A program made the position numbers and the translations under genes. From positions 139,011 through 203,010 of the forward strand of contig JAGQRH010000003.1 of the NCBI GenBank assembly GCA_020425605.1: a DNA stretch of 64,000 nt, read 5' to 3'. A model generated the notes under the pieces. It saw nothing but the letters and a program-made list of their open reading frames with translations. It was not told where the DNA came from and searched no databases. Position 1 is the stretch's first letter. Each line of letters begins with the position of its first letter. Below, piece after piece: positions 37,362 through 46,856 of this stretch. This DNA comes from Planctomycetota bacterium (GTDB lineage Bacteria; Planctomycetota; UBA8742; UBA2392).

Positions 37362-40300
37362 TCAACGCTTCTCCTCGTGCCGCACGACTCGCGTCAGCTG
37401 GTTCAGCGTTACTTCAGCGCCCTGGAACTGCAGCGTCGTCTTGTAGTCTTCGTTCGTGAACGCATTTGCCTTGAAGTAGAAGTACACGCGCCATTCGATG
37501 CGGTCCGCGCGCACGCCGTACGGTGTTCCGGGCAACTGGGTGAAGTCCTGGGTCTGCTCGTACAGCGTGCTGCCCAGGTCTTCCGTGTTTCGCAGTCCCG
37601 GGTCGAAGTCGAATGCGTACAGCCCGCCCGGCCGGTTGGTCGGTATCTCGTTCCATTCGGGCATCGGCTTTCCGGCCTGTTTGAATCGGACGACCAGCCT
37701 GGCGCCGATCGCATCCATGTGGCGCGACATGTCGGCCAGCGGCGCGAACTGGATGCGCCACTTGAATTCGCTGAACACAGAGTTCCGGAACGCTGCCGAG
37801 CCCTGGAAGTGCGTAATTTCGGGGCTGGCGGCGCCCGGCACGCCCTCGGTCGGAGCCGTGTGGAAAGGCGCGTAGTTCACGGTGGTGCTGTCGCGCCCCT
37901 GCTCGGAGTGATAGCCGGGGAACCAGTCGGGGAACCTTACGGGCTGATCGAAGAACAGCGCACGCCCGGTGTAGTTGATTGCGCGGGTACCGTACGCGCC
38001 GCGGAACAGCGCCTGCGGATCATCCGGGTTGTTGTACATTCCGCAATTGATGTTGCCTGTGCGGATCATGTTGCCGGCGTTGTTCGGGTCCGGCACCTGA
38101 AGTTCCTGGTAGCGCTGGTAGCCCAGAATCTCCGTCGGGCCGTTTTCTTCCTCGACGCGGATGAACCCGTACGGCTTGAACGTCTCCTCGCCGAGGACGG
38201 TCTGAATGAAGCTGGTGTTGACGGTGCCCGACGTATTCGGGCGACCCACGCGCAGGCTGGCCATGTTCATGATCGGGGTTCCGCCCGCGTGGGCCTCAAT
38301 GGACGTACCGAGAATCCCGCGCGTGATGTCCAGTAGCCAGTAGGTATCGATCGTCATGGTCTGGCCGGTGTTGGGGTCCGTCCACTGGACCTGGCGCACT
38401 TCTGTGCCTCGATACGCAATCAGTTCATTGTCGACGTGCACGACGCCCATGTTGGGTGGCAATTGCGTATTGACCTGCAGGTCGTCGGTGTTGGCAGGAA
38501 TCGTATCCGTCATGTCGCTGACCAGACGGAAGTTGCCCTTCGTGTACATCCGGAACTCGAACGAATCGAAGTCGGCCGAATTCACCAGTCCCGTGCCCTG
38601 TGACCCGCCATCGAGCGTGCGCGGGTCGGCGGCCGCGAACGTCCACATGGTGGGCAACTCGACCGGAAGCTCCCCCGTGGGGAACTTGCACAAGTTGCTT
38701 CCGAGGTACGGGAAGTTCGCATTGTTCGAATTGGCGGTATTGGGCTGGTAGTCGGCGTTGACGTGATCGCTGAGCCCGCAGATGTATTCCGTGCCCTGCA
38801 CGTTCCAGTTCACGTTCACGCCGGGGAACATGTAGATCCAGTCTACGCCATACGGCGATAGCTGGCGCTGCACGCGAATCTGGCGCTCAAGCTTGTTCTG
38901 GTTCTTGTTCGCAACGAGCGTGATGACGTCGCCTTCGCCCGTTGTGACCGTGGTGCCAAAGGTGGGCAAGACCGGAACGGCGGCGGCATGCACACTCACG
39001 GTCGTTCCGCAGGCACCCCGCCACGGCGCGCGCGGAGCAATCGTGAGAGTGTCGTTCAGCGCAAGCCCGTTGACCCAGCCGAACCAGCCGGTGGCCAGGA
39101 AGATGGGGTTGTTCTTCTGGTTCACATTCGGCCACGGCGCAGTGAACAGCAGGCCCGGAAAGAAGTTGTCATCGCTGCCCTGCGCCGTTGCGCCGGTAGC
39201 ATCTATGTTCTGGCTGGGGTCCCAGACGTAGTTGTAGAACATCCACTCACTGTCGACCTGCGCGATGGAGCGGTTGTGATAGCCCGCCACATTATCGACG
39301 CCGATACTGACCGGCATGACAAGGCTGCCGCGCGCAAGGAAATTGATGGTGTTCACTTCATCCGCATAGTTCGCGTTGCTTGACGGAAGCTGGGGCGCGA
39401 TGAGTGCGTTCGGGTCGCCGACCGGTGGGAACGTGCCCAGGAAGTGCCACCAGTTCGCCGGGTCCTTGCGATTGAAATTCGCATCGTAGCGCGCAACCAC
39501 ATTCAGCCCGTTGGCCGTGATGCCGTCATAGTAGACGTACTCGCACTGAAGCTGCGGGATACCCGGCATCGGTACGACGGAGAAGTGTGGAATCGGCCAG
39601 CGCGCGGGCGCCGCCGGTGGTGTCGCCGCATCGTCATCATCGGCCGCCCGCCCGCCTTCGAAGCGGGGATAGGCCACCCCGCCCTGCGGAATTCCCATGG
39701 TGCCCTGCGGGAAATAGCCGATCCAGGCCAGCCCGACGACCATCACTACGCCCTTGTCCTGCAGCCCGGCATAGGAATCGAGCGGCAGCAGGTTCGGGTT
39801 GGTGTCGCCTGAGCCTCCAAACCCGGCATCGGGCCCCAACTCTTCAGGCCGGTAGTAGTTACTGTTTGCTGATCCCAGCTTCGTCACTCGGTATGCACCG
39901 CGCGAGCCGAGATCACCCGCCAGAAGCCCGGTGGTTTTCGGCAGCGAAGGAAAGCGCGCCCGCCAGGTCTGGTTGGCGTTGTTCTGGGTCTGGTACGCGC
40001 GCACTGGTGCCGTATAGCCGAACACCGTGATCTTGCTGCCCTTCGGGTGGAAGGCCGGCGTGGTGCCTCGCTGGCCACGCTGAATGTTCTGGAGCGCGAA
40101 GTTGTTGTTTCCGGCGTACTCGATCGCCTCGCTTCCGATCACGATCACTCCCTGCTGTGGGAATCCGCCAATGTCCTGCGCATCAATCGGCAGGTCGAAT
40201 GTCGTCTGCCCGCCCAGCAGCGGATTTTCGAGGTCGTCCTGCAAGTCTGTCGTTAGCGTTAGCCACGCGCCGTTGGGCTGGCGGAATGTGTGATTCACTA

Positions 40301-42779
40301 CCGGGCGGATCACCTGGCCGCCGGCCGTGCTGGCGGCGTCTCCATCGAGCAGCAGGTTGATGTGCGACAACTCGGTGCCCTTCCAGTTCAGGCTCATGTG
40401 GTACCAGTCGTTCGGCCGGAAGTGGGCGGCATCCAGCTCGAAGCGAAGCTCGGTGTAGGCCTCCTGCAACGTGCGGTCCTTGACCCGCATCACCAGGCCG
40501 TTGTTCTTGCCGCTTAGGCGGTATGCACCCTTGCGATCTCCCCACCACAGCATGCTCATGCGGTTGCTGTATTCCTGCTCGGCGACGTCGAACAGATAGT
40601 GGTTCTGGGTGTGGTCCGTCCATTGCGGGCGGTACCAGAAGCTGAACATGCCGGCTTCAAGGTCGCCCGCTTCGTAGCTGATGGTCGGCGTGGGCTGCGC
40701 CGTCACGATGTTGCTGTAGAACTTCTCCTTGCGCTGATTTGTGTCCACCGCCATGGCGAACACGTTGCGCGGGGTGGCGGTGTTCCACGCAGGGGCGCGC
40801 CATGGACGCACCAGGCGCTCGTCGGCCAGATAGTGAAGGTACGGCAGCTCCAGCAATCCGATCTGCCTTTGATTCTCCGTGCCGGCCGGGTGCAACTGAA
40901 GAATGTTGCCCTGGGCGATCCGCATTTCTGCCTGAAGCTGCTGGAAGGTGTACCAGCTATAGGTCTGCTCGCGGTCGCTGCCGATCTGCACCCATTCACG
41001 GAACGCGTCGCGCGCCATGGCACCGCCACCGGGCTGGTATCGAGTGGCGAAGGCATCGACCATGTACGTGTCCAACGTGTCATAGCGGAACTGGGCTGTC
41101 ACCGCGCCCTGGTTCCGGGGCGCGTAGGGGAAACGCTGCTGGTTGGCGAACTGGTTGATCTGCTCCGAGGTAATCGGGCCGCCTTCTTCCTGCGAGAGAT
41201 TGGTCAGGAAAACGATCAAGTCGTCGAGATCGGTGAACGGATCATCGACGCGGGTACGGTCTCCGAGAATGCGACCTGCAATCCGGTACGCATCCATCCG
41301 CGAGATCGGCCCGGACGTAGCACTCTGCCCGCGAGGGCCCACTCCGTGAAACACGGCCGCCAGGGTGTCGATGTTGGCGGTGTTGATGTTGATGGCGGCA
41401 CGCTCAGCCACCTCGATCACCCACGCTTCGTTCTGGTTGATGGTCCGGTCGCCGCGCACGCAGATGTTGAGCACGCCGGGGCGGGCCGGCTGGTTGGCCT
41501 GTCCGGCGCGCCCGGGGCTCGCATTCAGCACCATGCCGAGGATGGTCTCGCCCCCGCCATCCAGGCGACGCAGGCGCACCTTGGCCCCGCGCCCTATGCC
41601 GCTCCAGAACGCCTGGTTGTTCTGCACATTGGTGATGCGACGCGGGTCGAATGGTACGTAGTAATCCTGTTGCACGCCGATCTGGTCGTCGTAGCTGACC
41701 TGCAAGATGTCCTTGCCGCTCTCCCCCATCGGAACCATGTCGCCGACGATCACGACGTGCGGATAACACCAGCCGCTGTCGAAGTGCTCTGTCGGTGAAA
41801 TGACCGTCGCGTTTTCCTGCAGCCACTGGTAGGTAACCGGGTCAATGCCCTCCGGCCAGCCGCTTACGTCGACGGGGCCCTTGCTGACATCGAGATTGAA
41901 CCAGGGCGGCATCTCTGAAATGCGGCGCACGTCGCCGATGCCGTTGAACAGCGCAGGCGTCTTGCCGTCGACGGACTCCAGCCACGAGTAGTAGGCGATC
42001 TTGTAGGCCGTCGGCGTGGTCACGTACTCGCCGGTCTGGATCTCGCGGCCTTCGCTGCCCCAGGTAAACAGCGCGTTCACGCCATCCGCACCGTTGTAGG
42101 GCGCGTTTGCCACGACGTTGTAGAGCACGTTCCCGCGACGATAGCTGTAGGCCATCAACTGGTTGTCGACCACTACGTACCCGCCGCCATGCTGGCCGTC
42201 GCCGCGGTCGTCGTATGCATCGAGGAACGATGCATCCTCAAGCACGATCTCTTCGTACACGCCGCCAATCGGCGACACGTTGGACTGGACGGTGCTGGCG
42301 CCGATCAGGTTGCCGATCATCGCGACCGTGGCGCTGTTCAGGTTCACCTTGCCGGACTCATCCTGCACATTCATGCCAAGAACGCGGCTTCGCGGGTCTT
42401 CCACGCGAAAGAGCGGGCGGCCGTCGCTGTCGATCAGGCCGGGGAACATGGCCTGCTGCTCAAAGTCCACCAGCAGGTCGACTACGGACTCGTCGTAGCC
42501 ATCGATGAACGGGTCGTCCTGGTTGGTCACATCTGACGGAATCATGCCGTACCAGCGCGCGAACTCGTTCAGCCGATTGCGCTGGTTGAGGCGGGCGTAG
42601 GCGTGGTCCGCGCCGGTGCGCGTGATGATGCGGGTCTGCTCGCCGCCGAGGCTGGCGACGCTGGTGCCTTCCTGCTGCGACATCAGGAACGTGAAGCTGA
42701 CGGCCAAAACCAACAGCAGCGCCAGGATGACCATGACCATCATCAGCGCGGCGCCTCGGCGATGTATGCGTGTCCTCAT
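37362..42779 (-). CDS. Giant GspK/PilX-like pseudopilin with LamG-like domain
   Basis: Protein of 1,805 aa, about five times the length of typical GspK (about 320 aa). The N-terminus MRTRIHRRGAALMMVMVILAL gives a basic leader, RRG|A processing site and hydrophobic helix, with no Glu at +5 as expected for GspK. GspK-like helix-hairpin-helix pieces occur as VNLNSATVAMIGNLIG (near residue 150) and ININTANIDTLAAVFHGVG (near 465). A LamG/concanavalin-like region (about 700-860) contains AGMFSFWYRPQW and NDWYHMSLNWKG. Several copies of a NELIAYRG / NQLMAYSYRRG-type motif follow. It overlaps both neighbours by about four bases, so the operon is tightly coupled. It probably sits at a pilus or pseudopilus tip facing the outside. 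Confidence 0.82.
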   Translation of the reverse strand: MRTRIHRRGAALMMVMVILALLLVLAVSFTFLMSQQEGTSVASLGGEQTRIITRTGADHAYARLNQRNRLNEFARWYGMIPSDVTNQDDPFIDGYDESVVDLLVDFEQQAMFPGLIDSDGRPLFRVEDPRSRVLGMNVQDESGKVNLNSATVAMIGNLIGASTVQSNVSPIGGVYEEIVLEDASFLDAYDDRGDGQHGGGYVVVDNQLMAYSYRRGNVLYNVVANAPYNGADGVNALFTWGSEGREIQTGEYVTTPTAYKIAYYSWLESVDGKTPALFNGIGDVRRISEMPPWFNLDVSKGPVDVSGWPEGIDPVTYQWLQENATVISPTEHFDSGWCYPHVVIVGDMVPMGESGKDILQVSYDDQIGVQQDYYVPFDPRRITNVQNNQAFWSGIGRGAKVRLRRLDGGGETILGMVLNASPGRAGQANQPARPGVLNICVRGDRTINQNEAWVIEVAERAAININTANIDTLAAVFHGVGPRGQSATSGPISRMDAYRIAGRILGDRTRVDDPFTDLDDLIVFLTNLSQEEGGPITSEQINQFANQQRFPYAPRNQGAVTAQFRYDTLDTYMVDAFATRYQPGGGAMARDAFREWVQIGSDREQTYSWYTFQQLQAEMRIAQGNILQLHPAGTENQRQIGLLELPYLHYLADERLVRPWRAPAWNTATPRNVFAMAVDTNQRKEKFYSNIVTAQPTPTISYEAGDLEAGMFSFWYRPQWTDHTQNHYLFDVAEQEYSNRMSMLWWGDRKGAYRLSGKNNGLVMRVKDRTLQEAYTELRFELDAAHFRPNDWYHMSLNWKGTELSHINLLLDGDAASTAGGQVIRPVVNHTFRQPNGAWLTLTTDLQDDLENPLLGGQTTFDLPIDAQDIGGFPQQGVIVIGSEAIEYAGNNNFALQNIQRGQRGTTPAFHPKGSKITVFGYTAPVRAYQTQNNANQTWRARFPSLPKTTGLLAGDLGSRGAYRVTKLGSANSNYYRPEELGPDAGFGGSGDTNPNLLPLDSYAGLQDKGVVMVVGLAWIGYFPQGTMGIPQGGVAYPRFEGGRAADDDDAATPPAAPARWPIPHFSVVPMPGIPQLQCEYVYYDGITANGLNVVARYDANFNRKDPANWWHFLGTFPPVGDPNALIAPQLPSSNANYADEVNTINFLARGSLVMPVSIGVDNVAGYHNRSIAQVDSEWMFYNYVWDPSQNIDATGATAQGSDDNFFPGLLFTAPWPNVNQKNNPIFLATGWFGWVNGLALNDTLTIAPRAPWRGACGTTVSVHAAAVPVLPTFGTTVTTGEGDVITLVANKNQNKLERQIRVQRQLSPYGVDWIYMFPGVNVNWNVQGTEYICGLSDHVNADYQPNTANSNNANFPYLGSNLCKFPTGELPVELPTMWTFAAADPRTLDGGSQGTGLVNSADFDSFEFRMYTKGNFRLVSDMTDTIPANTDDLQVNTQLPPNMGVVHVDNELIAYRGTEVRQVQWTDPNTGQTMTIDTYWLLDITRGILGTSIEAHAGGTPIMNMASLRVGRPNTSGTVNTSFIQTVLGEETFKPYGFIRVEEENGPTEILGYQRYQELQVPDPNNAGNMIRTGNINCGMYNNPDDPQALFRGAYGTRAINYTGRALFFDQPVRFPDWFPGYHSEQGRDSTTVNYAPFHTAPTEGVPGAASPEITHFQGSAAFRNSVFSEFKWRIQFAPLADMSRHMDAIGARLVVRFKQAGKPMPEWNEIPTNRPGGLYAFDFDPGLRNTEDLGSTLYEQTQDFTQLPGTPYGVRADRIEWRVYFYFKANAFTNEDYKTTLQFQGAEVTLNQLTRVVRHEEKR

Positions 42780-44017
42780 GGCGTATCCCCTGGAAGGCCG
42801 GGTTGCGGCGGGGCGTTGGGCGGAACTTCCCACGGGAACAGGTCGACGTAGTCCCACGTGACGGCGCCCAGGGAGTGAATGGTGACCTGCATGCGGAGAA
42901 TCTCGCCGTTGTCCACGGCGATCAGGTAGATATAGGCCGCGCCTGCGTGGCGGGCCGGATCAAGCTTGCCGGCTGTGTCGAAGTAGACGTGGACAATCGC
43001 CGGCACGTTGGTCGGTAGCGCGGAGTTGGGTGCGGGGGCGGGTGTTGTTGTGTTTCCGGTGACCGGACCGTTGGCTTTCGGCGGCTCGGCCTTCCAGTCG
43101 TAGATTTCTTCGGCCTCTCCCGTGCTTTCCAGCTGCGCTGGCACGCCGGGCGCGATCAGTTGCACATCGGCCAGCGCCAGGGTCTGGCTGCTCACCAGGC
43201 TGTTCATCTCGAAGTTGTCGATCCGGCAGGGCACTCCGCCGAGGCGCAGGTCGGTGCCCATCGCCGACGGTACGGAAAACCCGCTGGCGGGCAGGCGGGC
43301 TTCATTGACACGACCGTCGACGTACAGGCTGACACCGTAGCGCGAAACCGCAATCTCAACGCTGCACCAGCGGTACAGCGCGACCCAGCTGTCGGCTAAC
43401 GCCGTTACGCCGCCACTGCTGACGGCCAGCTTCACCGCGTTCTCGCGCGCCTCGGCCACAGTGATGGTGAACACGTTACCCATCGCGGCAATGGCTGACC
43501 CGTTGGCGCCCAACGGGAAGTAGTCGAATGAGACGGCGACGCCTTCGTAGTCGCCGCTGACGTCGTAATGGTCCATCCAGGGGATCGTGAAGCTGGACTG
43601 CATGTCCGGCAATTCCAGCGCGGCACCATCCATCAACAGCAGCGTACGGCTGGCCTGGATTGCCGCGTTGCCCGAAGGCGCGCCGATCACGTTTCCGCTC
43701 CCGACGGTCGGCGAGTCGCCATCAAAGGCGAAGCTGACCAGCCGGCGACGTGCGAGCGCGACGATCTGGTCATGCTTGTAGTCAATCACCAGCTCACTGT
43801 GCACTTTGCGCGTGCTGGAGTTCTGACGGATGTTGGCGACCATCGCCCGGATCGCGCGCGAGTTGCGCTCAAGCGCCGGGCCGGTGGCACCCGGGCCAAG
43901 AAACGTTGAGAATACCAGAAACGCCACGATCAGAATCGATATGACGACCAGTAGCTCTAGCAGGGTGAAGCCCCGCCGGGCTTGGGAGTATCTGTGGTTG
44001 AAGTGCGGCACGTTCAT
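42776..44017 (-). CDS. Pseudopilin, GspH-like, with LamG-like domain
   Basis: First gene of the pseudopilin operon, 413 aa. The leader ends RRG|FTLLELLVVIS with Glu +5 and a hydrophobic helix, typical of GspH/FimT. The head domain (about 140-320) resembles a concanavalin/LamG jelly roll (VAVSFDYFPLGANGSAI..., SVEIAVSRYGVSLYVDGRVNEARL). ATG 44017 is chosen because it places the leader normally; an upstream extension is not pilin-like. The stop overlaps the giant gene by four bases. Confidence 0.82.
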   Translation of the reverse strand: MNVPHFNHRYSQARRGFTLLELLVVISILIVAFLVFSTFLGPGATGPALERNSRAIRAMVANIRQNSSTRKVHSELVIDYKHDQIVALARRRLVSFAFDGDSPTVGSGNVIGAPSGNAAIQASRTLLLMDGAALELPDMQSSFTIPWMDHYDVSGDYEGVAVSFDYFPLGANGSAIAAMGNVFTITVAEARENAVKLAVSSGGVTALADSWVALYRWCSVEIAVSRYGVSLYVDGRVNEARLPASGFSVPSAMGTDLRLGGVPCRIDNFEMNSLVSSQTLALADVQLIAPGVPAQLESTGEAEEIYDWKAEPPKANGPVTGNTTTPAPAPNSALPTNVPAIVHVYFDTAGKLDPARHAGAAYIYLIAVDNGEILRMQVTIHSLGAVTWDYVDLFPWEVPPNAPPQPGLPGDTP

Positions 44018-44604
44018 ACAACACCGGCCGGGGGGCGTGGGTGGTGCCTTAACAGCGGAAAGGACCGCCAAAATTGCGAATGCCCAGTCTCGCAAAACCA
44101 GACGGCGTTGCAAGTTGGACGCAAATCACGTCTTCGTACTTTCGCAGTCATGGGGCCAGGCTACGCGAGACGGCAATGGCGCCGATGGAATGCTGAACCG
44201 ATCCGGTCGGTTGGGGCATTGGCGGCCGGAAGAGAACGACCATGAAAGTCAACCCGCTGCGCCATCCGTGGAGCAACGGTTTGCAACTAGTTGATCGAGT
44301 GCGCTTGCCGGAACCCCCGCGGCAAATAGAATGGCTGCGCTTACTGCGGTGTTCGCCAGCCTGACGATAAAGTTTGCGGCGCCGATGAACGTGCACGGGG
44401 AGGAACTTCTCGTCCTGTCAATAATTCACGCCCTCCCACTTCGTTGAGGGACGGGTTGGACAGGCCGGAAACCACCCACCTTGCTAATACAGGGTGCACA
44501 AACTGTTCAGCGCAGCGGCACTGATGGTTTGCTGAAAAGAAGACGGGTCCGGGCCGAGCGCACGGCCCGTTTTCGTTTAAGCTATGCTCCGGCACGGAGA
44601 CCTT
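44018..44604. other. Intergenic region with possible RNA gene
   Basis: This 587-base gap lies between divergent genes and I see no plausible protein gene. It contains a + strand promoter-like pair TTGCCG (44305-44310) and TAGAAT (44327-44332) with a 16-bp spacer. Several short hairpins follow between about 44400 and 44540 (AGGA/TCCT, CCCTC/GAGGG, TTCAGC/GCTGAA), then a terminator at 44550-44573. A second -10-like box (TATGCT, 44583-44588) precedes the next gene. See the findings. Confidence 0.35.
44550..44573 (+). terminator. Rho-independent terminator upstream of a + strand gene
   Basis: Perfect 7-bp stem CGGGCCG / CGGCCCG with a 6-nt loop, followed by TTTTCGTTT. It lies before, not after, a protein gene, so it must end a + strand RNA that starts in this gap. 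Confidence 0.65.
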
Positions 44605-46089
44605 ATGAAACGCCCAATCTATGCGCTTGTACTGGCTGCTCTCATTGTGGCCTGCGTCTTTGCACAGGATGCTCCGCAACCCGAAAAGGCGGAGCCAACG
44701 GATTCCGTTTTCGACAGCTACGACAAGCACGGCGTCGTGAAGCCTTTCCACCAGCTGAACTACAAGCGGCTGGATGAACCCAGCGGGCTTCAGTACTGGC
44801 AGGGCGCCTGGTGGTCCCACAACGACAGCGGCGACGGCCCGGTCCTGTATCGTGCAAGCGACCCCACTTTTACCGGGGCTCAGCCATTTGCGGTACCGGG
44901 TGCAAAGGCCGTGGACTGGGAAGAGATCACCGTCATCGGCGATGACCTGCTGGTTTGCGATATCGGCGACAATCGCCGGGAGCGCGACGACATCACCCTG
45001 TACCGCGTGGCATGGGACGCCTCCGCCGCAAAGCTCAAGACCGTCGCGACGTATCCGGTCTCCTACCCCGACGGGCGTCACAATGCCGAAGCCGCGGCCG
45101 TGATCGACGGCAAGTTGTACATCTTCGGCAAACGCTCTCCGCAGGAGACCTATACCGGCGTCTACCGTTTTGACGAGCTGAAGGACGGGAAGGAAAACGT
45201 GCCGGTCCTCTCGGGCAAGCTCGACCTCGATGAGCGCGTGGCACTGACGGCGGCTGCCTACGATGCCGAGACCAAGAAGCTGGTACTGCTGAGCTACACA
45301 CGCATTTTCGTGTATGGCGAGAAGCTGGAAGGCAAGCCTGAGCGCAGCGTGCTGATCTATGCCCAGCAGTGCGAATCGCTGTGTCTGCACGACGGTGCGC
45401 TTCTGTATGGCAATGAGCAGGGCCAGATCTACCGCGTGAACAAGTTCCTGAGCAGCCAGTACGAATTCCTGCTGCCGCCCTGGAACCAGCTGGAATTGCC
45501 GGTTCAAGACGAAGCGGCTGAGCCTGACGGCACCGGCCAGGCCTGGAAGCAGGGCTCGGCCGAGTTGCCCCTGAAGGGCCTGGGCGAAGGTGAGTACGTG
45601 CGCTGGAAAGTGTGCGGCGGCTACCTGATGCTCGCCGGTGCAATCAGGTACGAAAGCTTCACCTCAAGCAACGAGCACGGGCCGCGTCGCGGGTCGGCGC
45701 TGATCCTGATGCTCGGAAGTGAGTGGACCGACTTCCTCACAGGCGAAGAAAAGCACCTGTGGCTGGGTGACAACGGTGCAACCGGCATCGACGCCTGGAG
45801 CCTGAGCATGGAGGACTTCTCGCTGGCCCCGCTCAAGGGCATCAAGGCCTCCGGCGGGATGAAGGACAAGGTCTGGACTTTCGAGTATGCCATCCCGCTG
45901 ACCACGATTTTCGGCGAGGGTGAGTTGCCTGCCACGTTGCTGGTGAACGCCTGGGGGTTCGGGCTGCACGGCGAAGATGAGCCGCACCTGACCGGCGAGA
46001 GCCTCGCCTGCATGAGCAACCCCTACACATGGGCTGGGGTCGAATTGAAGCTGCCCGCGCAGAAGGACCCACCCGACAAAGAGAAGTAG
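44605..46089 (+). CDS. Secreted beta-propeller protein with DOMON/CBM9-like tail
   Basis: Exported protein of 494 aa with a signal peptide (MKRPIYALVLAALIVACVFAQD). The N-terminal two thirds resemble secreted beta-propellers of the phytase-esterase-like group: LDEPSGLQYW, WWSHNDSGDG, VDWEEITVIGDDLLVCDIGDNRRERDD and HNAEAAAVID. The last 150 residues resemble a CBM9/DOMON-type fold (VWTFEYAIPLTTIFG). GGAG lies 9 bases before the ATG. No catalytic assignment is safe. A strong terminator follows. Confidence 0.7.
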   Translation: MKRPIYALVLAALIVACVFAQDAPQPEKAEPTDSVFDSYDKHGVVKPFHQLNYKRLDEPSGLQYWQGAWWSHNDSGDGPVLYRASDPTFTGAQPFAVPGAKAVDWEEITVIGDDLLVCDIGDNRRERDDITLYRVAWDASAAKLKTVATYPVSYPDGRHNAEAAAVIDGKLYIFGKRSPQETYTGVYRFDELKDGKENVPVLSGKLDLDERVALTAAAYDAETKKLVLLSYTRIFVYGEKLEGKPERSVLIYAQQCESLCLHDGALLYGNEQGQIYRVNKFLSSQYEFLLPPWNQLELPVQDEAAEPDGTGQAWKQGSAELPLKGLGEGEYVRWKVCGGYLMLAGAIRYESFTSSNEHGPRRGSALILMLGSEWTDFLTGEEKHLWLGDNGATGIDAWSLSMEDFSLAPLKGIKASGGMKDKVWTFEYAIPLTTIFGEGELPATLLVNAWGFGLHGEDEPHLTGESLACMSNPYTWAGVELKLPAQKDPPDKEK

Positions 46090-46101
46090 TCCGCAAACAG
46101 T

Positions 46102-46132
46102 CGGGCCGGCAGCGTTGGCTGCCGGCCCGTTT
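46102..46132. terminator. Strong terminator between converging genes
   Basis: Perfect 11-bp stem CGGGCCGGCAG / CTGCCGGCCCG with a 6-nt loop, followed by TTTCATTTT on the + strand. It serves the + gene ending at 46089 and may also serve the minus gene ending at 46159. Confidence 0.8.
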
Positions 46133-46158
46133 CATTTTGAGAACTCTTGAGAAGGCCG

Positions 46159-46707
46159 CTATTCGGCGTCGTAGCTTGGCAGCACCTGTTCCATGTCGCC
46201 CGTGGACGGGTTCATCGCGTACAGCACGTCAATCGCATAGTTGTTGCGCGTCTTGCGGCTGATGACTGCGACGAAAATGATGTCCTTGTTCTCCAGGGAA
46301 CTGGAGAGCTTCCACTCGAGATTCGTGGCTGCGCTGATGCTCTCACTCGCCTTGTTCTCACCGGCAACGAGCTCGAAGACCAGGCGCACGCGATTCGTGC
46401 TTGAGCCCTCGGCGTCCTTCATCTTGATGGTGCCGCGGTTGTCGCCCTGACGACCGTTGTAGGCCTGCTCAAAGATTTGTTCCTTGTTGGTTGGGACGCC
46501 GTCATCGTTCAGCCACTGTTGGTTGACGCGCAGGCGAACATTTTCTTTGCCCCAAGAATCGTCGTAGTTCGTGGCAACCATGGCGACGCGCACCAGCGTG
46601 GCGTCGGCGTGTGGCTCAACAGCCTCGATCGTCGGCTTCGGCATTCCGCCGCAACCGGCGACTACAGCACCAATGCAAAGCACCAGAAACGCAGCGATAA
46701 GCCTCAT
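46159..46707 (-). CDS. Lipoprotein of unknown function
   Basis: Protein of 182 aa with a lipoprotein signal peptide (MRLIAAFLVLCIGAVVAGC). The mature part is predicted beta-rich (EAVEPHADATLVRVAMVATNYDD, VNQQWLNDDGVP) and ends with NPSTGDMEQVLPSYDAE. GGAG in the leader is a good ribosome site. I recognise no family. It is monocistronic between a terminator and a divergent promoter region. Confidence 0.7.
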   Translation of the reverse strand: MRLIAAFLVLCIGAVVAGCGGMPKPTIEAVEPHADATLVRVAMVATNYDDSWGKENVRLRVNQQWLNDDGVPTNKEQIFEQAYNGRQGDNRGTIKMKDAEGSSTNRVRLVFELVAGENKASESISAATNLEWKLSSSLENKDIIFVAVISRKTRNNYAIDVLYAMNPSTGDMEQVLPSYDAE

Positions 46708-46844
46708 GGGTTCTCCGTATAAATGAAAGTCAGCGACTGTCAGAGTTTGCCGAATCTGCGGTCAAACGTCCACTCCACAAAAGCAGCCTGCGCCGGCGGT
46801 CACTTTCCCGGTGATTGATGAACCCTTAACCTGCCGCATCGGAC

Positions 46845-46850
46845 TAGACT
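46845..46850 (+). promoter_or_regulatory. -10 box with leaderless spacing
   Basis: TAGACT, separated from the ATG at 46857 by 6 nt (TCTGCG). No Shine-Dalgarno is present. Confidence 0.5.
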
Positions 46851-46856
46851 TCTGCG

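Noticed and set aside
44114..44250. Resemblance to a GEMM (c-di-GMP) riboswitch from a GACGCAAA string
   Set aside because: Only that string matches; the paired elements and tetraloop receptor are not visible, and the orientation does not suit the pseudopilin operon.
44400..44500. Possible SRP or RNase P RNA in the gap before 44605
   Set aside because: The diagnostic SRP loop (GGAAGG...AGCAGCC) and the RNase P core (GAGGAAAGT...) are absent.
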